The position numbers were made by a program, and so were the translations under genes. Shown here piece by piece: positions 15,284-22,091 of a DNA stretch of 47,341 bases. This stretch comes from RHKX01 sp035759925. GTDB taxonomy: Bacteria > Actinomycetota > Thermoleophilia > Solirubrobacterales > 70-9. Each line of letters starts with the position of its first letter. Position 1 is the stretch's first letter. Below the pieces are notes generated by a model. It was not told the DNA's origin and made no database searches. It was given only the letters and a program-made list of their open reading frames with translations. The stretch is from assembly GCA_035759925.1 (NCBI GenBank), contig DASTTY010000038.1, positions 1-47,341 on the forward strand. The letters run 5' to 3'.

Positions 15284-16762
15284 ATGTCCGACAAGACCGA
15301 GCGCCGCACCGACCAGCACGGCACCCCCGCGCCGAACAACGACCACTCGATCACCGTCGGCCACCGCGGTCCGATCCTCATGCAGGACCGCTACATGTTC
15401 GAGAAGATGCAGAACTTCAACCGGGAGCGGGTCCCGGAGCGGGTCGTCCACGCCAAGGGTGCCGCCGCCCACGGCTACTTCGAGGTCACCGAGGACGTCA
15501 CGCAGTGGTGCCGAGCCGACTTCCTCTCCGAGGTCGGGCGCAAGACCAAGACCTTCCTCCGCTTCTCCACCGTCGCCGGCGAGCAGGGCTCGCCCGATAC
15601 CTGGCGCGACCCCCGGGGTTTCGCGCTCAAGCACTACACCGAGGAAGGCAACTACGACATGGTCGGCAACAACACGCCGGTCTTCTTCGTCCGCGACGCG
15701 ATCAAGTTCAGCGACTTCATCCACTCGCAGAAGCGCGATCCGCGCACCGGGCTTCGTGACGAGACCCTGATGTGGGACTTCTGGTCGCTGACCCCCGAGT
15801 CGTTGCACCAGGTCATCTGGCTGATGGGCGATCGCGGCATCCCGCGGACCTACCGGCACATGAACGGCTACTCCTCGCACACCTACCGCTGGGTGAACGC
15901 GGCCGGCGAGGCCTTCTGGGTCAAGTACCACTACAAGACCGACCAGGGGATCGAGTTCTTCACCCAGGCCGAGGCGGACGAGATGGCCGGGGTCGACCCC
16001 GACTTCCATCGCCGCGACCTGTCCCAGTCGATCGATGCGGGTGATCATCCGAGCTGGACGCTGCGGGTCCAGATCATGCCCGAGGCGGAAGCGTGGGACT
16101 ACCACTACAACCCCTTCGACCTGACCAAGGTTTGGCCGCACGCGGACTACCCACTGCACGAGGTCGGCAGGCTGGTCCTCGACCGCAACCCGGACAACTA
16201 CTTCGCCGAGACCGAGCAGTCGGCGTTCGAGCCCGGGAACATGGTCCCCGGCATCGAGCCGTCGCCGGACAAGATGCTCCAGAACCGGTTGATCTCCTAC
16301 ACCGACGCGCACCGCTACCGGATCGGCACCAACTATGCGCGCGTCCCGATCAACTGTCCGATGCACGGCGCCAACGACACCCATAGCCGGGACGGCCTCG
16401 GCCGCCCGGACGGCAACCACGGCGGTCGCCCGAACTACGCGCCGAACAGTTTCGACGACCCGGTCGCCGACGACGCGTACAACGAGAGCTCCTACGAGGT
16501 CTCGGGGCCGATCGGGCGCTTCGACTACGAGCAGCAGTACAAGGACACCGACGGCGAGCAGCCGGCGGCGTTCTGGAACATGCTCGACGACGGCGAGAAG
16601 GAGCGACTCGTCGGCAACATCGCCGGCCACCTCGGCGAGGCACGGGACGAGGGTGTCCGCAGTCGCGCCCTCGACTATCTGTCGGTCGCCAGCCAGGACC
16701 TCTCCGACCGGGTCGCGGCGGCGATGGATGCACCGCACGCGGTCGGCTCGCCGACGTCGTAG
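15284..16762 (+). CDS. katA: Monofunctional haem catalase (small-subunit type)
   Basis: A 492-aa clade-3-type catalase decomposing hydrogen peroxide. Catalytic His56 (RVVHAKGAAAHG), distal Asn129 (MVGNNTPVFF) and proximal haem-ligand Tyr339 (RLISYTDAHRYRIG) are all present. The length is right for small-subunit catalases, and there is no C-terminal flavodoxin-like domain. An AGGAGG ribosome-binding site lies 7 nt before the ATG. It is divergent from the Fur-family gene that probably represses it. The nearest family symbol is katA; the assignment within paralogs is not certain. Confidence 0.95.
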   Translation: MSDKTERRTDQHGTPAPNNDHSITVGHRGPILMQDRYMFEKMQNFNRERVPERVVHAKGAAAHGYFEVTEDVTQWCRADFLSEVGRKTKTFLRFSTVAGEQGSPDTWRDPRGFALKHYTEEGNYDMVGNNTPVFFVRDAIKFSDFIHSQKRDPRTGLRDETLMWDFWSLTPESLHQVIWLMGDRGIPRTYRHMNGYSSHTYRWVNAAGEAFWVKYHYKTDQGIEFFTQAEADEMAGVDPDFHRRDLSQSIDAGDHPSWTLRVQIMPEAEAWDYHYNPFDLTKVWPHADYPLHEVGRLVLDRNPDNYFAETEQSAFEPGNMVPGIEPSPDKMLQNRLISYTDAHRYRIGTNYARVPINCPMHGANDTHSRDGLGRPDGNHGGRPNYAPNSFDDPVADDAYNESSYEVSGPIGRFDYEQQYKDTDGEQPAAFWNMLDDGEKERLVGNIAGHLGEARDEGVRSRALDYLSVASQDLSDRVAAAMDAPHAVGSPTS

Positions 16763-16764
16763 CT

Positions 16765-16832
16765 GGACAGCAGACGGCAGACAGCGCACAGCAGACACGC
16801 ACCGCGACGAATCGCCGTCTGCTGTCTGCTCG
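16765..16832. repeat. Intergenic palindromic repeat, CAGACAG-type member
   Basis: Begins 2 nt after the katA stop. GCAGACGGCAGACAG on the left is mirrored by CTGTCTGC on the right around a spacer containing CGCGACGAATC, which is shared (CGCCACGAATC) with the element at 18411. It is read as a diverged member of the dispersed family with different 7-bp arms. It could act as a hairpin terminator for katA. Confidence 0.65.
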
Positions 16833-16843
16833 GTGCCGCGTTC

Positions 16844-16849
16844 TAACCT
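16844..16849 (+). promoter_or_regulatory. -10-like TAACCT before the GroES-like gene
   Basis: TANNNT hexamer with a 7-nt spacer to ATG 16857; no Shine-Dalgarno sequence is visible. Confidence 0.4.
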
Positions 16850-16856
16850 GTCAGCC

Positions 16857-17246
16857 ATGCGCAACCTGCGCCCGCTCTTCGACCAGGTCGTGATCAAGGA
16901 GCTCGAGCCCGACCGGGTCCGCCAGTCGGGTCTCGTGGTCCCGCCCGGCACCCGCGAGCCGCCGCCCCAGCACGGGATCGTCATCGCGGTCGGCCCCGGC
17001 CTCGACTGGTGGGAGCAGGCCGGGGTGAAGATGCCGGTCGCCCCCGGCGACCACGTCGTCTTCCCCGCCAGCGCCGGCGTCTGGGTGGAGGTCGAGGAGG
17101 AGCGGCTGCTCGTCTGCACCGTCAGCGAGGTCCTCGGCGTCCTCGAGGAGCTCGGCGTCTGCCCCTACTGCGAGGGCAAGGGCCTGCCCGGCGGCGATTC
17201 CTGCCCGGTTTGCGGGCGGACGGCCGAGCCGACCGGCCCTGAATGA
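16857..17246 (+). CDS. GroES-like co-chaperonin domain fused to a C-terminal zinc ribbon
   Basis: A 129-aa protein. Residues 4-97 follow the GroES (Cpn10) pattern: RPLFDQVVIKELEP, a mobile-loop-like VRQSGLVVPPGT, HGIVIAVGPG, VAPGDHVVFP and a final EVLGVLE. Residues 102-121 add CPYCEGKG...CPVCGR, four cysteines (102, 105, 116, 119) spaced like one DnaJ-type zinc-finger half. A standard GroES is ~97 aa with no such tail. It overlaps the following glycosyltransferase by 4 nt (ATGA). It is not accompanied by groEL. It may not partner with GroEL at all; what it does is unknown. Confidence 0.8.
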   Translation: MRNLRPLFDQVVIKELEPDRVRQSGLVVPPGTREPPPQHGIVIAVGPGLDWWEQAGVKMPVAPGDHVVFPASAGVWVEVEEERLLVCTVSEVLGVLEELGVCPYCEGKGLPGGDSCPVCGRTAEPTGPE

Positions 17247-18409
17247 CCCCGGTCCGGCTGCCGGCGCCCCCCGAGGCGCTGAAGACGCGGCTGCTGACGG
17301 TCGGACCGGTGCCCCCGGAATGGGGCGGCAGGCTGCGCGGCGGCGTCACCCGCTTCAACGTCACTCTGCTCGACGAGCTGCGGACGCGGCCGTGGCGGCA
17401 CCGGATCGAGCCGGTCGGGGTGCTGATCCCGCCGCCGCAGCGGATCCGCCGCCGGGTCGGCGAACGGCTGTCGCCGCTGCCGATCTTCATGCAGCCGGAG
17501 GGCGGTCGGCCGCGCCGGTTCACGCGGATGCTGATCGATGAGCAGCGCCCCGACGTCGTCCTCGTCAACAACATCGCCGCCTTCAACGGCGCCCGCTACG
17601 TCCGCGTCCAGGCCCAGGTGGCACCGGAGCTGCCGACGATCGCCGTCGTCCACGAATGGCGGGCGATCCGCGCCAAGGGGGACGCCGAACGGGCGGCGCG
17701 TTACCGGGGCGCTGCCCAGGAGGCACTCGACCACGTCGCCGCCGTCGTCTTCCCTTCCCGGCACACCCGCGACGTCGGCCGCGAGGAGCTCGGGATGCGC
17801 TACCCGGAACGGGCCCTCGTGATCAACAACCCGGTCCAGCCGGCGTTCGCCGACCCGGCGCTCGACGTCGGCGGCGAGCGCCGCGGCATCGCCTTCGTCG
17901 GCTCCTTCAACGACCGCAAGAACCCGCAGTCGCTGCTCCGGGCGCTGGCCGCGATGCCCGGTCTCGAGCTGACGATGCAGGGCCGCGGACCGATCGAAGC
18001 CGACCTCAGGAAGCTCGCGGGGGAGCTCGGCATCGCCGACCGGGTCGAGTTCGCGCCGTTTCTCGGCCATCGCAAGCACGTCGGCGCGGTCATCGAAGTC
18101 ATGCGCGCCGCCGAGCTCCTCTGCCTGCCCTCCCGGAGCGAGGCGTTCGCGCTGGTGATCATCGAGGCGCTCGCGGCCGGGGCTCCGGTCGCCGGCTACG
18201 GCCCGACCCTCGTCGAGATCCGCGATCGGCTCGAAATCGACATCGGCGAGCCGATCTTCGATCCGACGCCCGCCAACGTCGCCGCGGCGATCGAGGCCGT
18301 CCGCTCGCGACGCTGGGATCGCGAGCGGCTCCGCCGCGCCACGCTCGCCGCGTTCGGCCCGCCGGCGATAGCGCGGCAGTACGCGAGGCTGATGCGCGAA
18401 GTCCGGTGA
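17243..18409 (+). CDS. GT4-type glycosyltransferase
   Basis: A 388-aa GT-B-fold glycosyltransferase. The C-terminal half shows IAFVGSFNDRKNPQSLLRAL, MQGRGPIEADLRKLA and SRSEAFALVIIEALAAGAPVAG, the family-4 nucleotide-sugar-binding EAFALVxxE motif. The N-terminal VPPEWGGRLRGGVTRFN resembles the acceptor-side glycine loop. It probably builds a cell-surface polysaccharide or glycolipid. It is translationally coupled to the GroES-like gene and convergent with an rfbF/rfbG-like pair, whose CDP-sugar could be its donor (inference). Confidence 0.88.
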   Translation: MTPVRLPAPPEALKTRLLTVGPVPPEWGGRLRGGVTRFNVTLLDELRTRPWRHRIEPVGVLIPPPQRIRRRVGERLSPLPIFMQPEGGRPRRFTRMLIDEQRPDVVLVNNIAAFNGARYVRVQAQVAPELPTIAVVHEWRAIRAKGDAERAARYRGAAQEALDHVAAVVFPSRHTRDVGREELGMRYPERALVINNPVQPAFADPALDVGGERRGIAFVGSFNDRKNPQSLLRALAAMPGLELTMQGRGPIEADLRKLAGELGIADRVEFAPFLGHRKHVGAVIEVMRAAELLCLPSRSEAFALVIIEALAAGAPVAGYGPTLVEIRDRLEIDIGEPIFDPTPANVAAAIEAVRSRRWDRERLRRATLAAFGPPAIARQYARLMREVR

Positions 18410-18410
18410 G

Positions 18411-18504
18411 CACAGAGGACAGTTCGCTCGCCTGCGGCTCGCTGACAGAGGACAGGCCCCGCCACGAATCTGTCCTCTGTCCTCTGTCCTCTGTCCTCTT
18501 TTCT
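18411..18504. repeat. Dispersed palindromic repeat element (copy 1)
   Basis: Fills the whole gap between the convergent glycosyltransferase and dehydratase stops. On the minus strand, from the dehydratase TAG: four AGAGGAC heptamers, a spacer, CCTGTCCTCTGT, then an AGCGAGC...GCGAGCG module, then TGTCCTCT. The arms form a long perfect hairpin. A bidirectional terminator role is plausible. Confidence 0.85.
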
Positions 18505-19476
18505 CTACCCCGGCCTCGCTTCCGGGTGCGCGCGATACCACTCCAGCGTTCGCGCCAGTCCATCCTCCAATCCGACCTCGGGCTTCCAGCCGCAGCGGTC
18601 GCGGAGCTTCGCGGCGTCGACGTACTGGCGGTCGATCTCGCCGGCCGGGTTGCCGGTGCCGCGGATGTCGGGCTCGACGCCGGTGCCGGCGAGGCGGGCG
18701 ATCGTGGCGACCACCTCGAGGACGCTGTAGGGCCGTTCCCCCCCGGCGTTGAACGCCTCGCCGCGGACGTCGCCGCGGTCGAGATGGTCGGCGATCGCGA
18801 GGTAGGCGGCGACGGCGTCCTCGACGTAGAGGAGGTCGCGGACCGGGGAGCCGTCGGAGCGGAGCACTGGCGCGCGGCCCTCGATCACAGCGCAGGCGGC
18901 CTCGGGGACGAGTCGCGAGAAGTTGAGATCGCCGCCTCCGTAGATGTTCGCGAAGCGCGTGACCGCCACCGGCAGCCCGTAGCTGGGCCAATAGCTCCGT
19001 GCGATCAGGTCGGCGGCCGCCTTCGATGCCTCGTACGGCGCGCTCGGCAGCAGTGCGAAGTCCTCGCGGTAGGGCAGCTCCCGGTGCGCCCCGTAGGCCT
19101 TGTCGGAGGAGGCGACGACGACCCGCTCGACACCGGCCGCGCGGCACGCCTCGAGCAGCGTCCAGGTGCCGCGGACGTTGGTGTCGAAGGCGCCGGCGGG
19201 ATCGTCGCGGACGGTTCCGACGATCGTCTCGGCGGCGAGATGGAAGACGGCGTCGATCCGGCGCGCGGCGAGGACCCGGTCGATCTGGTCGCGATCGACA
19301 AGCGATCCCTGCTCCTCGGCGACGTCGGAACCGACCCCGAGCAGCGTCAGCGTCGAGGGCCTCTCCCGCGCCGATCGGCGATCGAGCGAGACGACGTCCA
19401 CCCCGCGCTCGAGCAGCGCCCGGCAGAGCCAGGCGCCCACGAACCCGCGGCCGCCGGTGACCAGCGCCGATCTCAC
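18505..19476 (-). CDS. NDP-sugar 4,6-dehydratase-like SDR (CDP-glucose 4,6-dehydratase type)
   Basis: A 323-aa extended short-chain dehydrogenase. The NAD-binding GGRGFVG is at residues ~7-13, the catalytic YxxxK is YEASK, and SSDKAYG with GGGDLNFSRLVPE matches RfbG (CDP-glucose 4,6-dehydratase) better than RmlB. GTG 19476 overlaps the preceding nucleotidyltransferase by 4 nt (GTGA). Paired with an RfbF-like gene, it should turn CDP-glucose into a CDP-4-keto-6-deoxysugar. The exact nucleotide specificity is inferred from the pairing. It is the last gene of the riboswitch-headed cluster. Confidence 0.82.
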   Translation of the reverse strand: MRSALVTGGRGFVGAWLCRALLERGVDVVSLDRRSARERPSTLTLLGVGSDVAEEQGSLVDRDQIDRVLAARRIDAVFHLAAETIVGTVRDDPAGAFDTNVRGTWTLLEACRAAGVERVVVASSDKAYGAHRELPYREDFALLPSAPYEASKAAADLIARSYWPSYGLPVAVTRFANIYGGGDLNFSRLVPEAACAVIEGRAPVLRSDGSPVRDLLYVEDAVAAYLAIADHLDRGDVRGEAFNAGGERPYSVLEVVATIARLAGTGVEPDIRGTGNPAGEIDRQYVDAAKLRDRCGWKPEVGLEDGLARTLEWYRAHPEARPG

Positions 19477-20216
19477 CGGACCTGTGCCGGCTGCCAGACG
19501 CGCCACGGCGGCGAGCCCGACTCCCAGAGGTCGTTGAGGAGGATCGCGTCCTTGTAGGTGTCCATGCAGTCCCAGAACCCGTCGTGGCGGAATCCATGGA
19601 GCTGGCGGTCGGCGGCGAGCGCCTCGAGCGGCTCGCGCTCGAGGACGGAGTCGGGGCCGAGGCGATCGAGCACCGCCCGCTCGAAGAAGAAAAACCCGGC
19701 GTTGACCCACTGCTCCATCCGCGGCTTCTCGACGAAGCCGGCGATCCGGTCGCCGTCGTCGACCATCGCCACGCCCCACTGCGAGCGCGGGCGGACCAGC
19801 GTCACCGTCGCGGCATCGCCGTGGGCGCGATGGAAGGCGAGCGCGGCACCGAGATCGATGTCGGCGACGCCGTCGGCGTACGTGAGCGCGAAGGTCCCGT
19901 CCCCGACCCGGTTGGCGGCGAGCGCGATCCGGCCTCCGGTCGGCGTCTCCTCACCGGTGTCGAGACACTCGACGGCGACGCCGGGCGGCCACGCCTCGGC
20001 GGCGGCGAAGCCGGCGATCATCTCGCCCCGGTAGCCGGTCAGCAGCACGAACCGGCGAAAGCCGTGGGCGGCGTAGATCCGGATGACGTGCCAGAGGATC
20101 GGCCGCCCGCCGATCTCGACCAGCGCCTTCGGGATCGCGTGCGTGTGCTCCTGCAGGCGGGTGCCGCGACCTCCGCAGAGGATCGCGACGGTCTCGGCGC
20201 GCTCCGGCACCGGCAC
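19473..20216 (-). CDS. Sugar-1-phosphate nucleotidyltransferase (glucose-1-phosphate cytidylyltransferase type)
   Basis: A 247-aa protein with the nucleotidyltransferase signature CGGRGTRLQEHTHAIPKALVEIGGRPILWHVIRIY and TYADGVADID. IGG-PILWH plus 'YADGV.D' and the late FWDCMDTYKD are typical of RfbF, which makes CDP-glucose from CTP and glucose-1-phosphate. GTG 20216 lies 11 nt after the sulfur-carrier stop, so it is probably cotranscribed with the riboswitch genes. It is coupled to the dehydratase by a 4-nt overlap. Confidence 0.85.
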   Translation of the reverse strand: MPVPERAETVAILCGGRGTRLQEHTHAIPKALVEIGGRPILWHVIRIYAAHGFRRFVLLTGYRGEMIAGFAAAEAWPPGVAVECLDTGEETPTGGRIALAANRVGDGTFALTYADGVADIDLGAALAFHRAHGDAATVTLVRPRSQWGVAMVDDGDRIAGFVEKPRMEQWVNAGFFFFERAVLDRLGPDSVLEREPLEALAADRQLHGFRHDGFWDCMDTYKDAILLNDLWESGSPPWRVWQPAQVR

Positions 20217-20227
20217 CGTGCCGACGT

Positions 20228-20500
20228 TCAGCCGCCGGCGACCGCGGGAAGGATCGTGACCTCGGCGCCGTCGCTGATCGCCGTCTCGAGGCCGTCCTGG
20301 AAGCGGATGTCCTCCCCCGACACGTAGACGTTCACGAACCGGCGGAGGTCGCCGTCCTCGGTGATCCGCTCGCGGAGGCCGTCGTGCTTGGCGAAGACCT
20401 CGTCGAGTGCGTCGCCGACCGTTGCCGCCTCGACCTCGACCTCGCCCTCACCGCCCGTCGCGGCGCGCAGCTGTGCAGGGATCTTCACCGTGATTGCCAT
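20228..20500 (-). CDS. CysO/MetO-like sulfur carrier protein (ThiS/MoaD fold)
   Basis: A 90-aa beta-grasp protein ending ILPAVAGG; the C-terminal Gly-Gly is what an E1-like enzyme adenylates and converts to a thiocarboxylate. HDGL, LRRFVNVYVSGEDIRF and DGAEVTILPAVAGG closely resemble mycobacterial CysO rather than MoaD or ThiS. It follows the PLP enzyme by 40 nt under the same SAM riboswitch. No Mec-type JAMM protease or E1 (MoeZ) gene is in the window; these would be needed in trans. Likely role: sulfur donor to the neighbouring PLP enzyme. Confidence 0.85.
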   Translation of the reverse strand: MAITVKIPAQLRAATGGEGEVEVEAATVGDALDEVFAKHDGLRERITEDGDLRRFVNVYVSGEDIRFQDGLETAISDGAEVTILPAVAGG

Positions 20501-20540
20501 TCGTCGTCAGTCTCCGTTCGCGGTTTCCCGGGAAGTTAGC

Positions 20541-21776
20541 TCAGGCGGTGACCGGGCTGCGCTCGGGGACCCGCTCGGCGAACGACTCGAGCGTGGGCTC
20601 GATCTCGTGCATCGCGAAACCCTCGCGGACCGCGTCGAGCGTCTTCAGCCCTTCGCCGGTGATGTAGACGACGACGCGATCGTCGGCGCCGATCTCGCCG
20701 CGCTCGGCGAGCTTTGCGAGCGTCGCCGTCGTGACGCCGCCCGCGGTCTCGGTGAACAGGCCGGTCGTCTCGGCCAGCAGCCGGATTCCGGCGCGGATCT
20801 CGTCGTCGCTGACGGCGTCGATCGAGCCGCCGGTGCCGCGGGCGAGGTCGAGCGCGTATGGACCGTCGGCGGGGTTGCCGATCGCGAGGCTCTTGGCGAT
20901 CGTGTCCGGGCGGACCGGGCGGCAGACCTCGTGGCCGTCGGCGAACGCCGCAGCGACGGGACCGCAGCCGGCCGCCTGGGCGCCGTGGAAGGTCGGCAGC
21001 TCGCCGTCGACGAGGCCGATCGAGCGCCACTCCTCGAAGCCGCGGCCGATCTTCGTGAACAGCGATCCCGACGCGATCGGGCAGACGACCCGGTCGGGCA
21101 GCCGCCAGCCGAGCTGCTCGACGGTCTCGTAGGCGAGCGTCTTCGAGCCCTCGGCGTAGTAGGGACGCAGGTTGACGTTCACGAACGCCCAGCCGCGCTC
21201 GGCGGCGAGCTCGGTGCAGAGCCGGTTGACGTCGTCGTAGTTGCCTTCGACGCCGACCAGGGTCGTGCCGTAGACGCCGGTCGCGAGCAGCTTCTGCTCC
21301 TCGAGGTTCGACGGCACGAACACGAACGATTCGATGCCGGCCGCGGCGGCGTGAGCGGCGACCGCATTGGCGAGGTTTCCGGTCGACGCGCAGGCGACCG
21401 TGTCGAAACCGAGCTCGAGCGCCTTGGCGAGAGCGACGGCGACGACGCGGTCCTTGAAGCTGTGCGTCGGGTTGGCGGCGTCGTTCTTGATCCAGACCTC
21501 GCCGACGCCGAGCTGCTCGGCGAGCCGATCGGCGCGGACGAGCGGCGTCAGCCCGGGCTCGATCGCGCTGGCGGGGCGTGACGAGAACGGCAGGAAGTCG
21601 GCGTAGCGCCAGATCCCGCTGCTGCCGGCCTGGATCCGGCGCCGGACCTCATCGGCCTCGAAGCCCGAGTAGTCGTATGTGACCTCGAGCGGCCCGAAGC
21701 AGGCCTCGCAGACGTAGGCTGCCTCGAGCGGGTACTCCGTGCCGCATTCCTTGCACGTCAGGGCTGTCACTGCCAT
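20541..21776 (-). CDS. Threonine-synthase-like PLP enzyme; likely homocysteine synthase (MetM type)
   Basis: A 411-aa fold-type II PLP enzyme. An N-terminal zinc ribbon (Cys8, Cys11, Cys23, Cys26) precedes the PLP lysine Lys108 in NPTHSFKDR, the phosphate loop STGNLANA and IASGSLFTK. By sequence alone it would be called threonine synthase, using O-phosphohomoserine. Two contexts argue for methionine: a SAM-I riboswitch with terminator directly upstream, and a CysO-like sulfur carrier directly downstream. A threonine-synthase homologue working with a sulfur carrier on O-phosphohomoserine has been described in Streptomyces (MetM/MetO); this looks like the same logic. A dual or purely threonine role cannot be excluded. 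Confidence 0.8.
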   Translation of the reverse strand: MAVTALTCKECGTEYPLEAAYVCEACFGPLEVTYDYSGFEADEVRRRIQAGSSGIWRYADFLPFSSRPASAIEPGLTPLVRADRLAEQLGVGEVWIKNDAANPTHSFKDRVVAVALAKALELGFDTVACASTGNLANAVAAHAAAAGIESFVFVPSNLEEQKLLATGVYGTTLVGVEGNYDDVNRLCTELAAERGWAFVNVNLRPYYAEGSKTLAYETVEQLGWRLPDRVVCPIASGSLFTKIGRGFEEWRSIGLVDGELPTFHGAQAAGCGPVAAAFADGHEVCRPVRPDTIAKSLAIGNPADGPYALDLARGTGGSIDAVSDDEIRAGIRLLAETTGLFTETAGGVTTATLAKLAERGEIGADDRVVVYITGEGLKTLDAVREGFAMHEIEPTLESFAERVPERSPVTA

Positions 21777-21814
21777 TCGATTGCTCCTCGTCCCATCTCG
21801 CTTTGCTACTTACG

Positions 21815-21844
21815 AAAAAGACCTCTGCCCTGTGAGCAGAGGTC
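21815..21844 (-). terminator. Riboswitch terminator
   Basis: On the minus strand GACCTCTGC...GCAGAGGTC followed by TTTTT: a strong intrinsic terminator ~40 nt before the PLP-enzyme ATG. Its 5' arm/loop contains CTCACA (21831-21836), complementary to TGTGAG (21860-21865) at the 3' strand of aptamer helix P1. So an antiterminator can form when SAM is absent. Confidence 0.9.
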
Positions 21845-21861
21845 CGAGTGGGACTTCCACT

Positions 21862-21975
21862 CACATCTCCCAGGCTCGTCGCCTGTTGGACTTGGCACCT
21901 TCCCCGTCGGACTGTCGTCCTTGGGGGGGTTGCCGGGGTTTCGTCGGGCCAGTTCCCTCCACCCCTCTGGATGTG
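21862..21975 (-). ncRNA. SAM-I (S-box) riboswitch aptamer
   Basis: On the minus strand, P1 is CACATC (21970-21975) with GATGTG (21862-21867). In between are the SAM-I signatures AGAGGGGTGGAGGGAAC, TGGCCCGACGAAACCCCGG, GCAACC, GGTGCCAAGTCC and P4 CAGGC-GACGA-GCCTG. Order and conserved bases fit SAM-I rather than SAM-IV. With the downstream terminator it should shut off transcription of the operon when S-adenosylmethionine is plentiful. Confidence 0.95.
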
Positions 21976-21993
21976 GCGGTCTATGTGCGCCGC

Positions 21994-22029
21994 AATATAA
22001 CAGCCCATGCCCCGATCCGGGCATTTCAA
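21994..22029 (-). promoter_or_regulatory. Probable promoter of the riboswitch operon
   Basis: TATATT (21994-21999, minus strand) lies 18 nt before P1 of the aptamer, in an AT-rich patch unusual for this DNA. TTGAAA occurs at 22024-22029 but the 24-nt spacing is too long for a normal -35, so the -10 is the better-supported part. Confidence 0.5.
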
Positions 22030-22091
22030 CCGGCTGCGGTCGCGTAGTCTCTGTCCCCTCATGTTCGCGAGCGACGCCAAGGAAGAAAGCG

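Noticed and set aside
18411..18504. Repeats of GAGGACA could be mistaken for a CRISPR or satellite array
   Set aside because: Units are only 7 bp with no unique spacers, no cas genes are present, and arms are arranged as inverted repeats.
20541..21776. Plain threonine synthase assignment
   Set aside because: Not excluded, but the SAM-I riboswitch and adjacent CysO-like carrier fit methionine/homocysteine synthesis better, so the plain name was not used as the call.
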